A stretch of DNA of 64,000 bases from Reyranella sp. (GCA_019750135.1 JAIEOV010000051.1:1-64000); one strand, 5' to 3'; shown: positions 36,483 to 45,996, counted from the stretch's first letter. The notes: generated by a model from the letters alone, not told the origin. Program-made: numbers and translations.

Positions 36483-37685
36483 CTAGGCGGCCGCCGCGCG
36501 TCGCGTCTGGCGCATCAGCAGCCACCAGGCGATCAGGGCGGTCATCACGTTCCAGGCGATACCATTCAGGAAGGCCGCGCGATAGGACCCCGTCATGTCG
36601 AACAGCACGCCGCCCATCCAGCCGCCGAGCGCCATGCCGAGCAGGGTCGAGGAGATGGCGAGGCTGACCCGGGTCGCCGCTTCGCTCGGCGGGAAATACT
36701 CGCGCACGATGATGGCGTAGGACGGCACGATGCCGCCCTGGAACAGGCCGAACAGGGCCGAGGCGATGTAGAGCGAGGTCAGGCCGTCGTCGATCAGGTA
36801 GAAGACCAGGGCGATGCACTGCAGGGTGGCGCCGATCAGCAAGGTCATGACGCCGCCGACCCTGTCCGCCAGCAAGCCCGTGCCGATGCGGCTCACGATG
36901 CCGAAGCCCAGCATCAGCGAGAGCATCTCGGCGCCGCGGGCCACGCCGTATCCCAGGTCGGCGCAGTACGCGACGATGTGGACCTGAGGCATCGACATGG
37001 CGACGCAGCAGCCGATGCCCATGACGGCGATCAGGGCCTGCAAGGCATTGGGCGACAGGCCCAGCGCGGCCTGCGAGCGCCGGGCGACCTTGGCGATCGC
37101 GGTTTCCTCGTGGTCCGGCGGCCGGCGCTTCAGGGTCAGGGCGAGCGGGATCATGGCCACCAGGCAGAAGGCGGCGGCCGACATGAACATGGTACGCCAA
37201 CCGTGATCGTGGATGATCCGTTCGATGATCGACGGCCAGATGGTGCCGGCGAAGTAGTTGCCCGAGGCGGCGATGGCGACGGCGACGCCGCGGCGCTTTT
37301 CGAACCAGTGCGAGACGTCGGCCACCAGCGGCGCGAAGGTGGCGGCGGCGCTGAAGCCGATCAGCGCCTGGGCGGCCGAGAACAGGATGAGCGAGGAGGT
37401 GAGGGTCGCCAGGGCAAAGCCTGCCGACAGGCCGATCGCGCTCAGGATCGAGGCGACGACGATGCCGCGCCGGTCGACGACCCGGCCCACGATCACGCCG
37501 CCGGCGAAGAAGCCCAGCGTGTTCATGGTGTAGGCGAAGGAGATATCGGCGCGGGTGATGCCGAAATCGGTCTGCACGGCCGGGATCGCCACCGTGAGCG
37601 ACCACATGCCGATGCCGCCGATCGTGCTCAACGCCACGCTGGCGGTCAGGCGCCACCAGGCGTAACTCGAATCGATGCCACGCAT
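36483..37685 (-). CDS. MFS transporter
   Basis: A 400-residue inner-membrane permease with about twelve hydrophobic segments. The loop 2-3 signature is present (G-R-V-V-D-R-R-G-I), and a cytoplasmic basic/acidic loop lies in the middle (TLKRRPPDHEETAIAK). It is of the oxalate/formate antiporter or monocarboxylate-like type (F-G-I-T-R-A-D-I-S-F-A-Y-T). It stands between lactonase and tartrate dehydratase genes in one leftward operon, so a sugar acid such as tartrate is the likely substrate; this is inferred from context. Confidence 0.87.
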   Translation of the reverse strand: MRGIDSSYAWWRLTASVALSTIGGIGMWSLTVAIPAVQTDFGITRADISFAYTMNTLGFFAGGVIVGRVVDRRGIVVASILSAIGLSAGFALATLTSSLILFSAAQALIGFSAAATFAPLVADVSHWFEKRRGVAVAIAASGNYFAGTIWPSIIERIIHDHGWRTMFMSAAAFCLVAMIPLALTLKRRPPDHEETAIAKVARRSQAALGLSPNALQALIAVMGIGCCVAMSMPQVHIVAYCADLGYGVARGAEMLSLMLGFGIVSRIGTGLLADRVGGVMTLLIGATLQCIALVFYLIDDGLTSLYIASALFGLFQGGIVPSYAIIVREYFPPSEAATRVSLAISSTLLGMALGGWMGGVLFDMTGSYRAAFLNGIAWNVMTALIAWWLLMRQTRRAAAA

Positions 37686-37720
37686 TTTTCTTGATGAGTT
37701 GCCGTGTCAATTCGCGTTTT

Positions 37721-38665
<945 letters not shown>

Positions 38666-38889
38666 GGAGTTTCCTCGGGGTCTCGTTCTTTGAGCGGAGA
38701 GACTAGCGGCTCGATGGGCTCCTTCGCGACATCTGTTTTGGCAGGGCAGCTACAAGTTCGTCTCACCCTCAAAACTTGGCCGCGAGCCTGCAAAGGTGGG
38801 AGACAGGTTTATGGCCGTTCTCAAGAGTTGGGCCGCGCCAAGAGTGGGCACTTTGCGTCTTTTAAGCCGATTTGCCTGCTGGCAGATGG

Positions 38890-38919
38890 TTGACACAGCT
38901 TGGAAAGTCGTTGTGCTAT
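38890..38919 (+). promoter_or_regulatory. candidate sigma-70 promoter of the 38971 gene
   Basis: TTGACA at 38890-38895 and TGCTAT at 38914-38919, spaced by 18 bp, in an A+T-rich stretch ending TATTAATTACC. The gap 38666-38970 shows nothing else. This is the left boundary of the low-G+C island. Confidence 0.45.
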
Positions 38920-38970
38920 TAATTACCGATCAACTGCCGGTTTACGAGAGGGCCACGTTAGGGGGCTTCA

Positions 38971-39336
38971 GTGGCAAAACAAATGCTCACAGAGAAAGAT
39001 ATCAATGCCGCGTTCGAAAGCTTCGCCGAGGAGTTCGAGCCGCTTGAAACCAAGTCGAGCGCCGTTGGTGGCGGTGAACTATTCGTGCTGGTGGACAAAA
39101 AGACAGGTGCTCACTTCTGCGAATGCCACATATCCGCAAGCAAGCTGATCGAGTTAGGAACGGTGGATGTTCCACTGGACCCTGAGGATCAAGCTGACTA
39201 CCGCGCGAATCGCGAAGTTGTAGAAGACGCTTATGCCTTTGAGCGAATGAAGGAAGACGCACTTGCTCGGAGGAGCTTCAGCAATATTGTCGCTGAGTAC
39301 ACCAAGGAATTTGACAGCGTTCAGCCGTCGGGATGA
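38971..39336 (+). CDS. hypothetical protein of the low-G+C island, 121 aa
   Basis: An acidic soluble protein starting at GTG 38971 (or ATG 38983), with GGGGG upstream. No recognised family. It contains L-F-V-L-V-D-K-K-T-G-A-H-F-C-E-C-H, possibly a beta-hairpin with a Cys-x-Cys-x-His, and a helical second half. Codon use and G+C are well below those of the flanking operons, a sign of transfer. Its last codons (P-S-G-stop) fall inside DNA that matches hyuB, so the natural C-terminus may have been replaced when the island inserted. Confidence 0.6.
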   Translation: MAKQMLTEKDINAAFESFAEEFEPLETKSSAVGGGELFVLVDKKTGAHFCECHISASKLIELGTVDVPLDPEDQADYRANREVVEDAYAFERMKEDALARRSFSNIVAEYTKEFDSVQPSG

Positions 39337-39480
39337 TCTGGAAGCCAAGGCCTTGAACTCAGTGCCGGACGCCGGCAACGGCCGGCCGTTGCGGCCTGTC
39401 TTGCCGCTTTCGCGGCCGCGCCAGATGTTCAGGCGCTCCAAAGCGGTGAAGATGCCGAGCGGCGCGCCTTCGCGATCCCG
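39331..39480 (-). pseudogene. fragment of a hydantoinase B gene
   Basis: About 150 bp aligns on the minus strand with the interior of the hyuB C-terminal region at 41341-41490. It has many substitutions and a few indels. Translated, it reads RGRESGKTGRNGRPLPASGT against RGRDGGKTGGNGRLSLASGT in the intact gene. The divergence says it derives from another hyuB, not from a recent duplication of the neighbour. It ends abruptly at about 39480 where A+T-rich DNA begins. Confidence 0.7.
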
Positions 39481-39566
39481 CGTCGGTTACAGTTCGAGAA
39501 TACTAAAGCATTGAATTTGTTAGTAGAAATTCAGAGTTGCCTATGTTGCGGAAATACAGACACCTC

Positions 39567-39595
39567 TTGAAAATATTCCACTGATGGAATATATG
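39567..39595 (+). promoter_or_regulatory. higBA promoter with palindromic operator
   Basis: TTGAAA (39567-39572) and TATATG (39590-39595) are 17 bp apart. The spacer is filled by a perfect inverted repeat ATATTCCA-CTGA-TGGAATAT (39573-39592). It is an obvious binding site for the HTH antitoxin, placed to block RNA polymerase. The predicted transcription start falls on or next to the toxin ATG at 39601, so the mRNA may be leaderless. Confidence 0.65.
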
Positions 39596-39600
39596 GCGGG

Positions 39601-39963
39601 ATGGGCTGGGACGTCGAGTACACGAATGAATTCGGCGGTTGGTGGAGCGGATTATCTGAATCAGAGCAGGACGACGTTACAGCAACCGTCTCGTTACTGA
39701 TGGAGAAAGGGCCGCAATTGCCATTCCCGCATTCATCAGGGATCAACGGTTCGCGCCATTCCCATATGCGGGAACTCAGGATCCAAAGTGGTGGTCGACC
39801 GATCCGAGTGCTTTACGCCTTCGACCCAAGGCGGACCGCGATACTACTCATCGGCGGCGACAAGAAAGGCGATGGTCGCTTCTACGAGAAGATGGTTCCG
39901 GCAGCGGACGACTTATACGACACGTACATCGCGGAAATCCGGAAGGAGGGATTGATCCCATGA
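39601..39963 (+). CDS. higB: HigB-like (RelE superfamily) toxin
   Basis: A 120-residue toxin of the HigB/Gp49 type, which acts as a ribosome-dependent mRNA endonuclease. Features: GWDVEYTNEFGGWWSGLSES at the start, the central LPFPHSSGINGSRHSHMREL, then R-I-Q-S-G-G-R-P-I-R-V-L-Y-A-F-D-P-R-R-T-A-I-L-L and G-G-D-K-K-G-D-G-R-F-Y. Basic residues on the beta-sheet match the family. The antitoxin gene overlaps by four bases (ATGA), in the toxin-first order usual for higBA. No Shine-Dalgarno is visible before the ATG. Confidence 0.87.
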   Translation: MGWDVEYTNEFGGWWSGLSESEQDDVTATVSLLMEKGPQLPFPHSSGINGSRHSHMRELRIQSGGRPIRVLYAFDPRRTAILLIGGDKKGDGRFYEKMVPAADDLYDTYIAEIRKEGLIP

Positions 39964-41162
39964 GCGGACGCCGGCCGTTCACTGATCTGACTAAAGGATT
40001 TTCACCGGAGCGCCGTGCTCGAGTTGCTGCAAAGGCCGCCGCTCTGCGTGAGGAGATGACTCTTGAAGAATTGCGAAAGTCCCGTGCCCTGAGTCAGGAA
40101 GATATTGCTGCGTCTCTCTCTGTTCGTCAGCCAGCTGTGGCGAAGTTAGAGAAGCGTGACGATATGCATGTCAGCAATCTTCGCCGATACGTTGAGGCAC
40201 TGGGTGGCAAATTAGAGATCTCTGCCCACTTTGATGACGCTGAGGTTGCGATCTCGAATTTTGGAACACTGCCCCCAAAATCTGGACTTCCTGCTATCAA
40301 GCATCATTTCGTTCCAAAATTTTTAATGAATCCATGGGTCGTGCAGACAGGTACCGGTCAGCGCAGTCTCATGGGCTACTATTGGGACGAGCGGCAACGT
40401 CGAGTTCGCTGCAAGATTAGAGGTCTTGATAGCTTTTGCTATCAGATTGACCTGCTGTCGCTCAGACACCATCAATTGGGGATTGATGCAATAGAGCGAG
40501 TCTTTTTTGGCGAGATCGATTCAAAGGGCGCTACAGCTGTAACCGCTTTGTTGAACAAGGGTGCACGAGAACTTAGCCCGCAGCAGCGGGTGGAGTTCGT
40601 TCGCCTGCTGCTCTCGCTGGAAGCTCGGAGGCCGCAAGTTGTGGATCTTCTCAAGCAGGACGGTGCAAAGAAGCTCGCCGAAGGTTTGGACGAGGATCCA
40701 GAGATTGTCGATGAAATGAAAAAGATTGGGTTGGACGAATCACCCTCGTCCTACTTTAGGCGCCGCGCGGGTGTAGCGTTCGAAGACCGTGCGCTAGCCA
40801 TTGTTCAGAAGCTTGTCGACGATCCCAATGTAGGTGGCCGAGTCCTCAATGCACATTGGCACGTTAAGACGCTTGGGGAGCATGATGGTACCCTTGTCTT
40901 ATCGGATAGGCCGCTAATCCGGGTCCGAGGCGTTGAGCATCCTGGTGCGCTGTGGGTTCTTCCACTGACGCCTAAAGCTGCGTTTGTGGCGGCCAATCAC
41001 ACTGAGAACATACGGCGCATTATCGACGTTCCCTCTGCAAGGTTTGCAAAGGAGTTGAATGCTTCAAGCGTTCAACAAGCGGAGCGATTTGTTTTCTCAG
41101 TACTGCCGAACAGCGCGCAGTGGTTAGAGAAGCGTTTGCGTCGCCGTTTCGCTATGCTGTGA
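39960..41162 (+). CDS. higA: HigA-like XRE antitoxin fused to a DUF4238 domain
   Basis: A 400-residue protein. Residues 1 to about 103 are a complete HigA: F-T-D-L-T-K-G-F-S-P-E-R-R-A-R-V, EMTLEELRKSRALSQEDIAA, SVRQPAVAKLEKRDDMHVSN, ending V-A-I-S-N-F-G where ordinary HigA proteins stop. Without a break, residues from about 118 (IKHHFVPKFLMNPWVV) to the end form a DUF4238 domain, with L-V-L-S-D-R-P-L-I-R and QQAERFVFS as further landmarks. The function of DUF4238 is unknown to me. The fusion is continuous, with no stop or indel. It converges on hyuB with 8 bp between stops. Low G+C suggests transfer. Confidence 0.85.
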   Translation: MSGRRPFTDLTKGFSPERRARVAAKAAALREEMTLEELRKSRALSQEDIAASLSVRQPAVAKLEKRDDMHVSNLRRYVEALGGKLEISAHFDDAEVAISNFGTLPPKSGLPAIKHHFVPKFLMNPWVVQTGTGQRSLMGYYWDERQRRVRCKIRGLDSFCYQIDLLSLRHHQLGIDAIERVFFGEIDSKGATAVTALLNKGARELSPQQRVEFVRLLLSLEARRPQVVDLLKQDGAKKLAEGLDEDPEIVDEMKKIGLDESPSSYFRRRAGVAFEDRALAIVQKLVDDPNVGGRVLNAHWHVKTLGEHDGTLVLSDRPLIRVRGVEHPGALWVLPLTPKAAFVAANHTENIRRIIDVPSARFAKELNASSVQQAERFVFSVLPNSAQWLEKRLRRRFAML

Positions 41163-41170
41163 AGTCTCCT

Positions 41171-42847
41171 TCATTTTGATCGGGGTGGCTCGGCTTTATC
41201 CAGTCCATACGCCGCCTTCGCCTGCTCCTTGCTGACGAGGCCCAGCCGCACGTCGCGTTCGACCTTCTTGCGATCGCGTTTCTTCGGGTCGCCGAAGCCG
41301 CCGCCACCCGGCATCTCGACCACCAGGCGGTCGCCCGCCGGGATGGTCTGGAAGCCCTTGGCCTTGAGCTCGGTACCGGAGGCCAGCGACAGCCGGCCGT
41401 TGCCGCCGGTCTTGCCGCCGTCACGGCCGCGTGCCGGATGCTTGACGCGTTCGAAGGTGGCGAAGATGCCGAAGGGTGCGCCCTCGCGATGCTCGACCTC
41501 CATCACCTGGCCGAGGCCGCCGCGATGCTCACCGGCGCCGCCGGAGTCCGCACGGTATTCCTTCTTCCAGATGACGACGGGCGCGATGGTCTCGGTGATC
41601 TCGACCGGCACGTTGCGCACGCCCGACGGGAAGGGCGTGGCCGACAACCCGTCGAGATTGGGCCGCGCGCCGGCGCCGCCGGAATGGAACGTCGTCACCA
41701 TGAAGGGCCGGCTGTTGCCGATCGTGCCCGTCATGCCGTGACCGGCGCCGAGCTTCAGGTTCCAGAGGTTGCTGGTGCCCTCGGCCGGCACATGGCCCGG
41801 GATCACCTGGTGCAGGGCGTCGTAGCAGACGTCCGGCAACATATGGCCAATGGTGCTGCGCGCGTTGACCGCCGCCGGGAACAGCGCGTTGACGATCGTG
41901 TTGTCGGGCGCCGTCACCAGGATCGAATCGAGCGTGCCGGCATTGTTGGGGATGGTCGGCGCCACCACGCACTTGATGCCGAAGGCGGTGTAGGCCTCGG
42001 TGTAGCACATCGGCGAATTGATGCCGTAGATCGACGAGCCCGACGTGCCGGCATAGTCGACGGCGATATGGTCGGCGTTGATGGTGACGGCGGCGTGCAG
42101 GTCGATCGGTGCGTCGTAGCCGTCGATGCGCATATGGCCCTTCCAGGTGCCGCGCGGCAGCTTGCCGATCGCGGCCACCATGCCGGCGCGGCTCTTGTCG
42201 ATGATGTGCCGGCCGAGCTCGTCGAGAGTGTCGATGCCGTGCTCGGTCATCATGTCGGAGAGGCGCTTCTCGCCGATGAGGTTGCAGCCGATCAGGGCAT
42301 GCAGGTCGCCCTCGACCTGGATGGGCTCGCGCACGTTGGCGCGGACGATGCGCATCACGCTCTCGTCCATCTGGCCTTCGCGCATCAGCGGCAGCAGCGG
42401 CAGGAACAGCCCCTCGTGATAGACTTGCCTTCCGTCGGGCGACTGGCCGAGCCCGCCGATGTCGACGACGTGGGTGGTGCAGGAGAACAGCGCCACCAGC
42501 TTGCCGTCGTGGAAGGCGGGCGAGGTGACGACGATGTCGTAGAGATGGCCGGTGCCTTTCCACGGATCGTTGGTCACATAGGCGTCGCCCGGCTTCATGG
42601 TCTCGACCGGGAACTCGCGGATGAAATGGATGACGCTGCGGGCCATCGAATTCACGTGGCCCGGCGTTCCGGTGACCGCCTGGGCCAGCATCTGGCCTTT
42701 AAGGTCGAACACGCCGGCCGAGATGTCGCCCGCTTCGCGCGCGCTGGTCGAGAAGGCGGTGCGCACCAGGGCGCGGGCCTGCTCCTCGACGACGCTCAGC
42801 AGGCGGTTCCACATCACCTGCAGGCGGATATCCGAAGGCGTGCTCAT
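41171..42847 (-). CDS. hyuB: hydantoinase B / oxoprolinase-type subunit
   Basis: A 558-residue cytosolic subunit that pairs with HyuA to hydrolyse an ATP-activated cyclic amide such as hydantoin or 5-oxoproline (acetophenone carboxylase is related). Typical features: RTAFSTSAREAGDISAGVFD near the N-terminus, QAVTGTPGHVNSMARSV, YVTNDPWKGTGHLYDIVVTS, D-Y-A-G-T-S-G-S-S-I-Y-G-I-N-S, and the C-terminal GGGGFGDPKKRDRKKVERDV. It starts at an ATGA overlap with the hyuA stop. The ligand of the adjacent Bug receptor may be the substrate, but this is a guess. Confidence 0.9.
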   Translation of the reverse strand: MSTPSDIRLQVMWNRLLSVVEEQARALVRTAFSTSAREAGDISAGVFDLKGQMLAQAVTGTPGHVNSMARSVIHFIREFPVETMKPGDAYVTNDPWKGTGHLYDIVVTSPAFHDGKLVALFSCTTHVVDIGGLGQSPDGRQVYHEGLFLPLLPLMREGQMDESVMRIVRANVREPIQVEGDLHALIGCNLIGEKRLSDMMTEHGIDTLDELGRHIIDKSRAGMVAAIGKLPRGTWKGHMRIDGYDAPIDLHAAVTINADHIAVDYAGTSGSSIYGINSPMCYTEAYTAFGIKCVVAPTIPNNAGTLDSILVTAPDNTIVNALFPAAVNARSTIGHMLPDVCYDALHQVIPGHVPAEGTSNLWNLKLGAGHGMTGTIGNSRPFMVTTFHSGGAGARPNLDGLSATPFPSGVRNVPVEITETIAPVVIWKKEYRADSGGAGEHRGGLGQVMEVEHREGAPFGIFATFERVKHPARGRDGGKTGGNGRLSLASGTELKAKGFQTIPAGDRLVVEMPGGGGFGDPKKRDRKKVERDVRLGLVSKEQAKAAYGLDKAEPPRSK

Positions 42848-44925
42848 GCGCGATCCTCCAACACGATCTGGCCCAGCGCGTTGATGCGGGCCGCAAACCC
42901 CTGTGGCACCACGGTCGTGGTGCCATCCTCGATGATGAGCGCTGGCCCGTCGAGCGACATGCCCGGCGCGAGCGACGCGCGCTCGTGGACCGCGGCCTGC
43001 TCGTGGCGGCCCGAGGCCGGATCGAGCACTTCGCGGCTGCCGTTCGCCTTGGGCGCGCCGGCCGCCTTGGCCTCGGCTGCGGGCTTGGGCAACGGCCGGT
43101 CGGTGGCGAGCGACAGCGTCCAGGTCAGCGCCTCGACCTCGAGCTTGGGAATGATGCGGCCGAACACGGTCTCATAGGTCTCTTCGAAACGCCGTCGCAA
43201 TTCGTGTGCGGCATCGACGTCGAGCGGCTGGTTGGGCAGTGGCACGGCGATCTCGTGGCCCTGGCCGCGATAGCGCATAAAGGCCTGGCGGGTCTCGACC
43301 AGCTTCTCCTTGGGCGCGGCCAGGCGAATGACGGCCTCGGCCTCTTCGCGCATGGCGGTGAACAGGGCGTTCACCGTCTTGGCGTCGAACAGGTCGAGTC
43401 GGAGATGGCGCGTGCGCACGACCTCGTAGGCGATCGGCGCGCGCAGGAAGCCGAAGGCCGAGCCGACGCCGGCGCCGACCGGGACCACGACCTTCTTCAT
43501 GCCGAGCTTGCGGGCCAGCCGCGCGGCATGCAGCGGCGCCGCGCCGCCGAAGGCGATCAGGGTGCGGTCGGCCGTGTCCTTGCCGTTCTCGACGGCATGG
43601 ACGCGGGCGGCACTGGCCATGGTCTCGTCGACGATCTCGGCGATGCCGGCCGCGGCGCCCTGGGCGTTGGTGTTGAGCGGACCCGCCAGCGATCCCAACG
43701 CCGCTTCGGCTTTGTCGCGATGGAGCGGGATGGCGCCGCCGGCGAAGCGTTTGGGATCGAGGCGGCCCAGCGCCGTGTCGGCATCGGTGACCGTAGGCTC
43801 GCTGCCGCCGCGGCCGTAGCTCGCCGGGCCGGGCACGCTGCCGGCCGAGTCGGGCCCGACCTGGATGCGACCCAGCGCATCGATGCGCGCGATCGAGCCG
43901 CCGCCGGCGCCGATCTCGACCAGCTCGATGACGGGGATGCGTACGGGCAGGCCGCTGCCCTGCACGAAGCGGTAGGCGCGCGCCACCTCGAACTGGCGCG
44001 AGCGCTGCAGCTCGAGGTCGTCGAGCAGGGTGAGCTTGGCCGTCGTGCCGCCCATGTCGAAGGCCACGGCCTTGTCGAGGCCGTTCTCCGCCGCCACGGT
44101 GAGGGCGAGGATCGCGCCGCCGGCCGGTCCGGATTCGACCAGGCGCACCGGAAAGCGCCGCGCCGTCTCGACCGTGGTGATGCCGCCCGACGACATCATC
44201 AGCAGCAACGGACCCGCAATGCCTTCCTTGCGCAGGTTGGCTTCGAGCTCGCCGAGATAGCCTGCCATGCGCGGCAGGACGTAGGCGTTGGCGATGGTGG
44301 TCGAGGTGCGTTCGTATTCGCGGATCTCGGGGCAGACCTCGCAGGAGAGCGAGATCGCCACGCCGGGCAGCTCCTCGGCCAGGATGGCGCCGGCGCGCCG
44401 CTCGTGCGCTTCGTTGGTGAAGCTGTGCAGGAAGCAGACGGCCACCGCTTCGATCTTCTGGGCGCGCAGCTCGGCCGCGACCTGGCGCACGGCCTGCTCG
44501 TCGAGCGCCAGCAGCACGGCGCCGTCGGCGGCGACGCGCTCGGGCACGCCGAAGCGCAGGTCGCGCGACACCAGCGGATCGGGCCGCTCCATGTAGATGT
44601 CGTACTGCTCGAAGCGGTGCTCCCAGGCGATCTCCAGCGAATCGCGGAAGCCCGCCGTCGTCAAAAGCGCCGTGCGCGCGCCCTTGCGCTCGATCAGGGC
44701 GTTGGTGGCGAGCGTCGTGCCGTGCACGACCAGGCCGACCTCGGACGGCGGGCACTTGGCCTCGGCCAGGATGGCGCGCACGCCTTCGATCACGCCGCGC
44801 TCCGGCGCGTCGGGCGTGGTCAGGACCTTGATGGCATGGGCCCTCATGGCGTGGGGTTGGTCGCCGCGCTCGAGGACGACGTCGGTGAACGTTCCGCCGA
44901 TATCGACGGCAAGCCGGGCAGTCAT
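42844..44925 (-). CDS. hyuA: hydantoinase A / oxoprolinase-type subunit
   Basis: A 693-residue subunit with an actin/hexokinase-like ATPase fold. Features: LAVDIGGTFTDVVLERGDQ at the very N-terminus, VVHGTTLATNALIERKGART, SCEVCPEIREYERTSTTIAN, SSGGITTVETARRFPVRLVE, SGPAGG, then AVAFDMGGTTAKLTLLDD and the G-A-G-G-G-S-I-A loop. The start is ATG 44925. It overlaps hyuB by four bases and follows the Bug gene by 2 bp, so the order of transcription is Bug-hyuA-hyuB. Confidence 0.9.
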   Translation of the reverse strand: MTARLAVDIGGTFTDVVLERGDQPHAMRAHAIKVLTTPDAPERGVIEGVRAILAEAKCPPSEVGLVVHGTTLATNALIERKGARTALLTTAGFRDSLEIAWEHRFEQYDIYMERPDPLVSRDLRFGVPERVAADGAVLLALDEQAVRQVAAELRAQKIEAVAVCFLHSFTNEAHERRAGAILAEELPGVAISLSCEVCPEIREYERTSTTIANAYVLPRMAGYLGELEANLRKEGIAGPLLLMMSSGGITTVETARRFPVRLVESGPAGGAILALTVAAENGLDKAVAFDMGGTTAKLTLLDDLELQRSRQFEVARAYRFVQGSGLPVRIPVIELVEIGAGGGSIARIDALGRIQVGPDSAGSVPGPASYGRGGSEPTVTDADTALGRLDPKRFAGGAIPLHRDKAEAALGSLAGPLNTNAQGAAAGIAEIVDETMASAARVHAVENGKDTADRTLIAFGGAAPLHAARLARKLGMKKVVVPVGAGVGSAFGFLRAPIAYEVVRTRHLRLDLFDAKTVNALFTAMREEAEAVIRLAAPKEKLVETRQAFMRYRGQGHEIAVPLPNQPLDVDAAHELRRRFEETYETVFGRIIPKLEVEALTWTLSLATDRPLPKPAAEAKAAGAPKANGSREVLDPASGRHEQAAVHERASLAPGMSLDGPALIIEDGTTTVVPQGFAARINALGQIVLEDRA

Positions 44926-44927
44926 GG

Positions 44928-45896
44928 TCAGCTTTCGTCGATCTTGATGTTGCCCTTGGTGACGACATCGCCCCAGGTCTTGCTGTCGCGCTCGAGGAAG
45001 GCGACGTACTCGGTGCGCGGCATGGTCGCGGGATGCAGGCCGGCCTCGTCGTACTTTGCTTTCACTACTGGATCGGCCATCACCTTCAGGATGGCGTTGG
45101 TCAGTACCGTCATCACCGGTTCGGGCGTCTTGGGCGGTGCGGCGACCGCGTACCAGTTCTCGGCCTGATAGCCCGGCACCGCTTCGGCAAGCGCCGGCGT
45201 GTCGGGCAGGACCGACCACCGCGTCGGCGAGGTCACGGCCATGGCGCGCGCCTTGCCGCTCTTGATCAGGCCGAGCGTGGCGGGATCGCCGAAGTAGGCG
45301 TCGACGATGCCGGCGGAGAGATCGTTCAGCGCCGGTCCCGTGCCGCGATAGGGTACGTGCACCATCTTCAGGCCCGACATCTGGGTGAAGAGCTCGCCTG
45401 CGAGATGCTGGCTGGTGCCGATGCCGCCCGAGGCCCAGCGGATCTCCGTCTTCTTCGCGAGCTCCATGAATTCGGGCAGCGTCTTGGCCGGCAGGTCGTT
45501 GCGCACCGCCACGATGAAGGGCATGCGCACCAGGCGCGTGATGTGCGACAGCGCCATCGGATCGTAGGGCATCTTGCGCAGGTGCGGCCCGGCCGTGAGC
45601 GTGCCGACGCCGGTCAGCGCCAGGGTGTAGCCGTCGGCCGGCGCGTGCGACATCGCCTCGACGCCGATGATGCCGCCGGCGCCGCCCTTGTTCTCGACGA
45701 TGACGGTCTGGCCGAGCTCCTTCGACAGCGGCTCCATCAGGAGCCGCGCCGTCAGGTCGACGCCACCGCCGGGTGGGAAGGGCACGATGATCTTGATCGG
45801 ACGGCTGGGAAAATTCTGTGCTGCGGTCTCCTGCGTCGCCGCGAGCACAGGCAACGCAAATGCTCCGACCAACAGACTTCGACGAGTGCTACGCAA
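44928..45896 (-). CDS. Bug-family (TTT) periplasmic receptor of the hyu operon
   Basis: A 322-residue receptor. The start is best placed on TTG 45896, which has AGAGGGG about 7 bases upstream and begins the leader R-S-T-R-R-S-L-L-V-G (Tat-like) ending A-A-Q. An in-frame ATG at 45956 would lengthen the leader by 20 residues. Family landmarks: N-F-P-S-R-P-I-K-I-I-V-P-F-P-P-G-G-G, N-K-G-G-A-G-G-I-I-G, VPYRGTGPALNDLSAG. Position at the head of hyuAB suggests it delivers the cyclic-amide substrate or a relative of it. Confidence 0.88.
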   Translation of the reverse strand: MRSTRRSLLVGAFALPVLAATQETAAQNFPSRPIKIIVPFPPGGGVDLTARLLMEPLSKELGQTVIVENKGGAGGIIGVEAMSHAPADGYTLALTGVGTLTAGPHLRKMPYDPMALSHITRLVRMPFIVAVRNDLPAKTLPEFMELAKKTEIRWASGGIGTSQHLAGELFTQMSGLKMVHVPYRGTGPALNDLSAGIVDAYFGDPATLGLIKSGKARAMAVTSPTRWSVLPDTPALAEAVPGYQAENWYAVAAPPKTPEPVMTVLTNAILKVMADPVVKAKYDEAGLHPATMPRTEYVAFLERDSKTWGDVVTKGNIKIDES

Positions 45897-45954
45897 GACA
45901 AACCCCTCTCTGCTCCCCGCGACCACCTTGACAGGGCGGTTGTCGTGGTTCAAC

Positions 45955-45974
45955 ACTTAACCAATCAGTTAAGT
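45955..45974. promoter_or_regulatory. palindromic operator ACTTAAC-N6-GTTAAGT
   Basis: A perfect 7-bp inverted repeat with a 6-bp spacer lies between the divergent Bug-hyuAB operon and the GFA gene. Such TTAAC...GTTAA sites suit a dimeric MarR- or ArsR-like repressor. No regulator gene is adjacent. It could control either or both genes. Confidence 0.55.
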
Positions 45975-45996
45975 ATCAACCATGAGGCGATCGGCG

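Noticed and set aside
44926-45219. N-terminal extension of hyuA
   Set aside because: It overlaps the Bug gene. The ATPase fold starts right at M-T-A-R-L-A-V-D-I-G-G.
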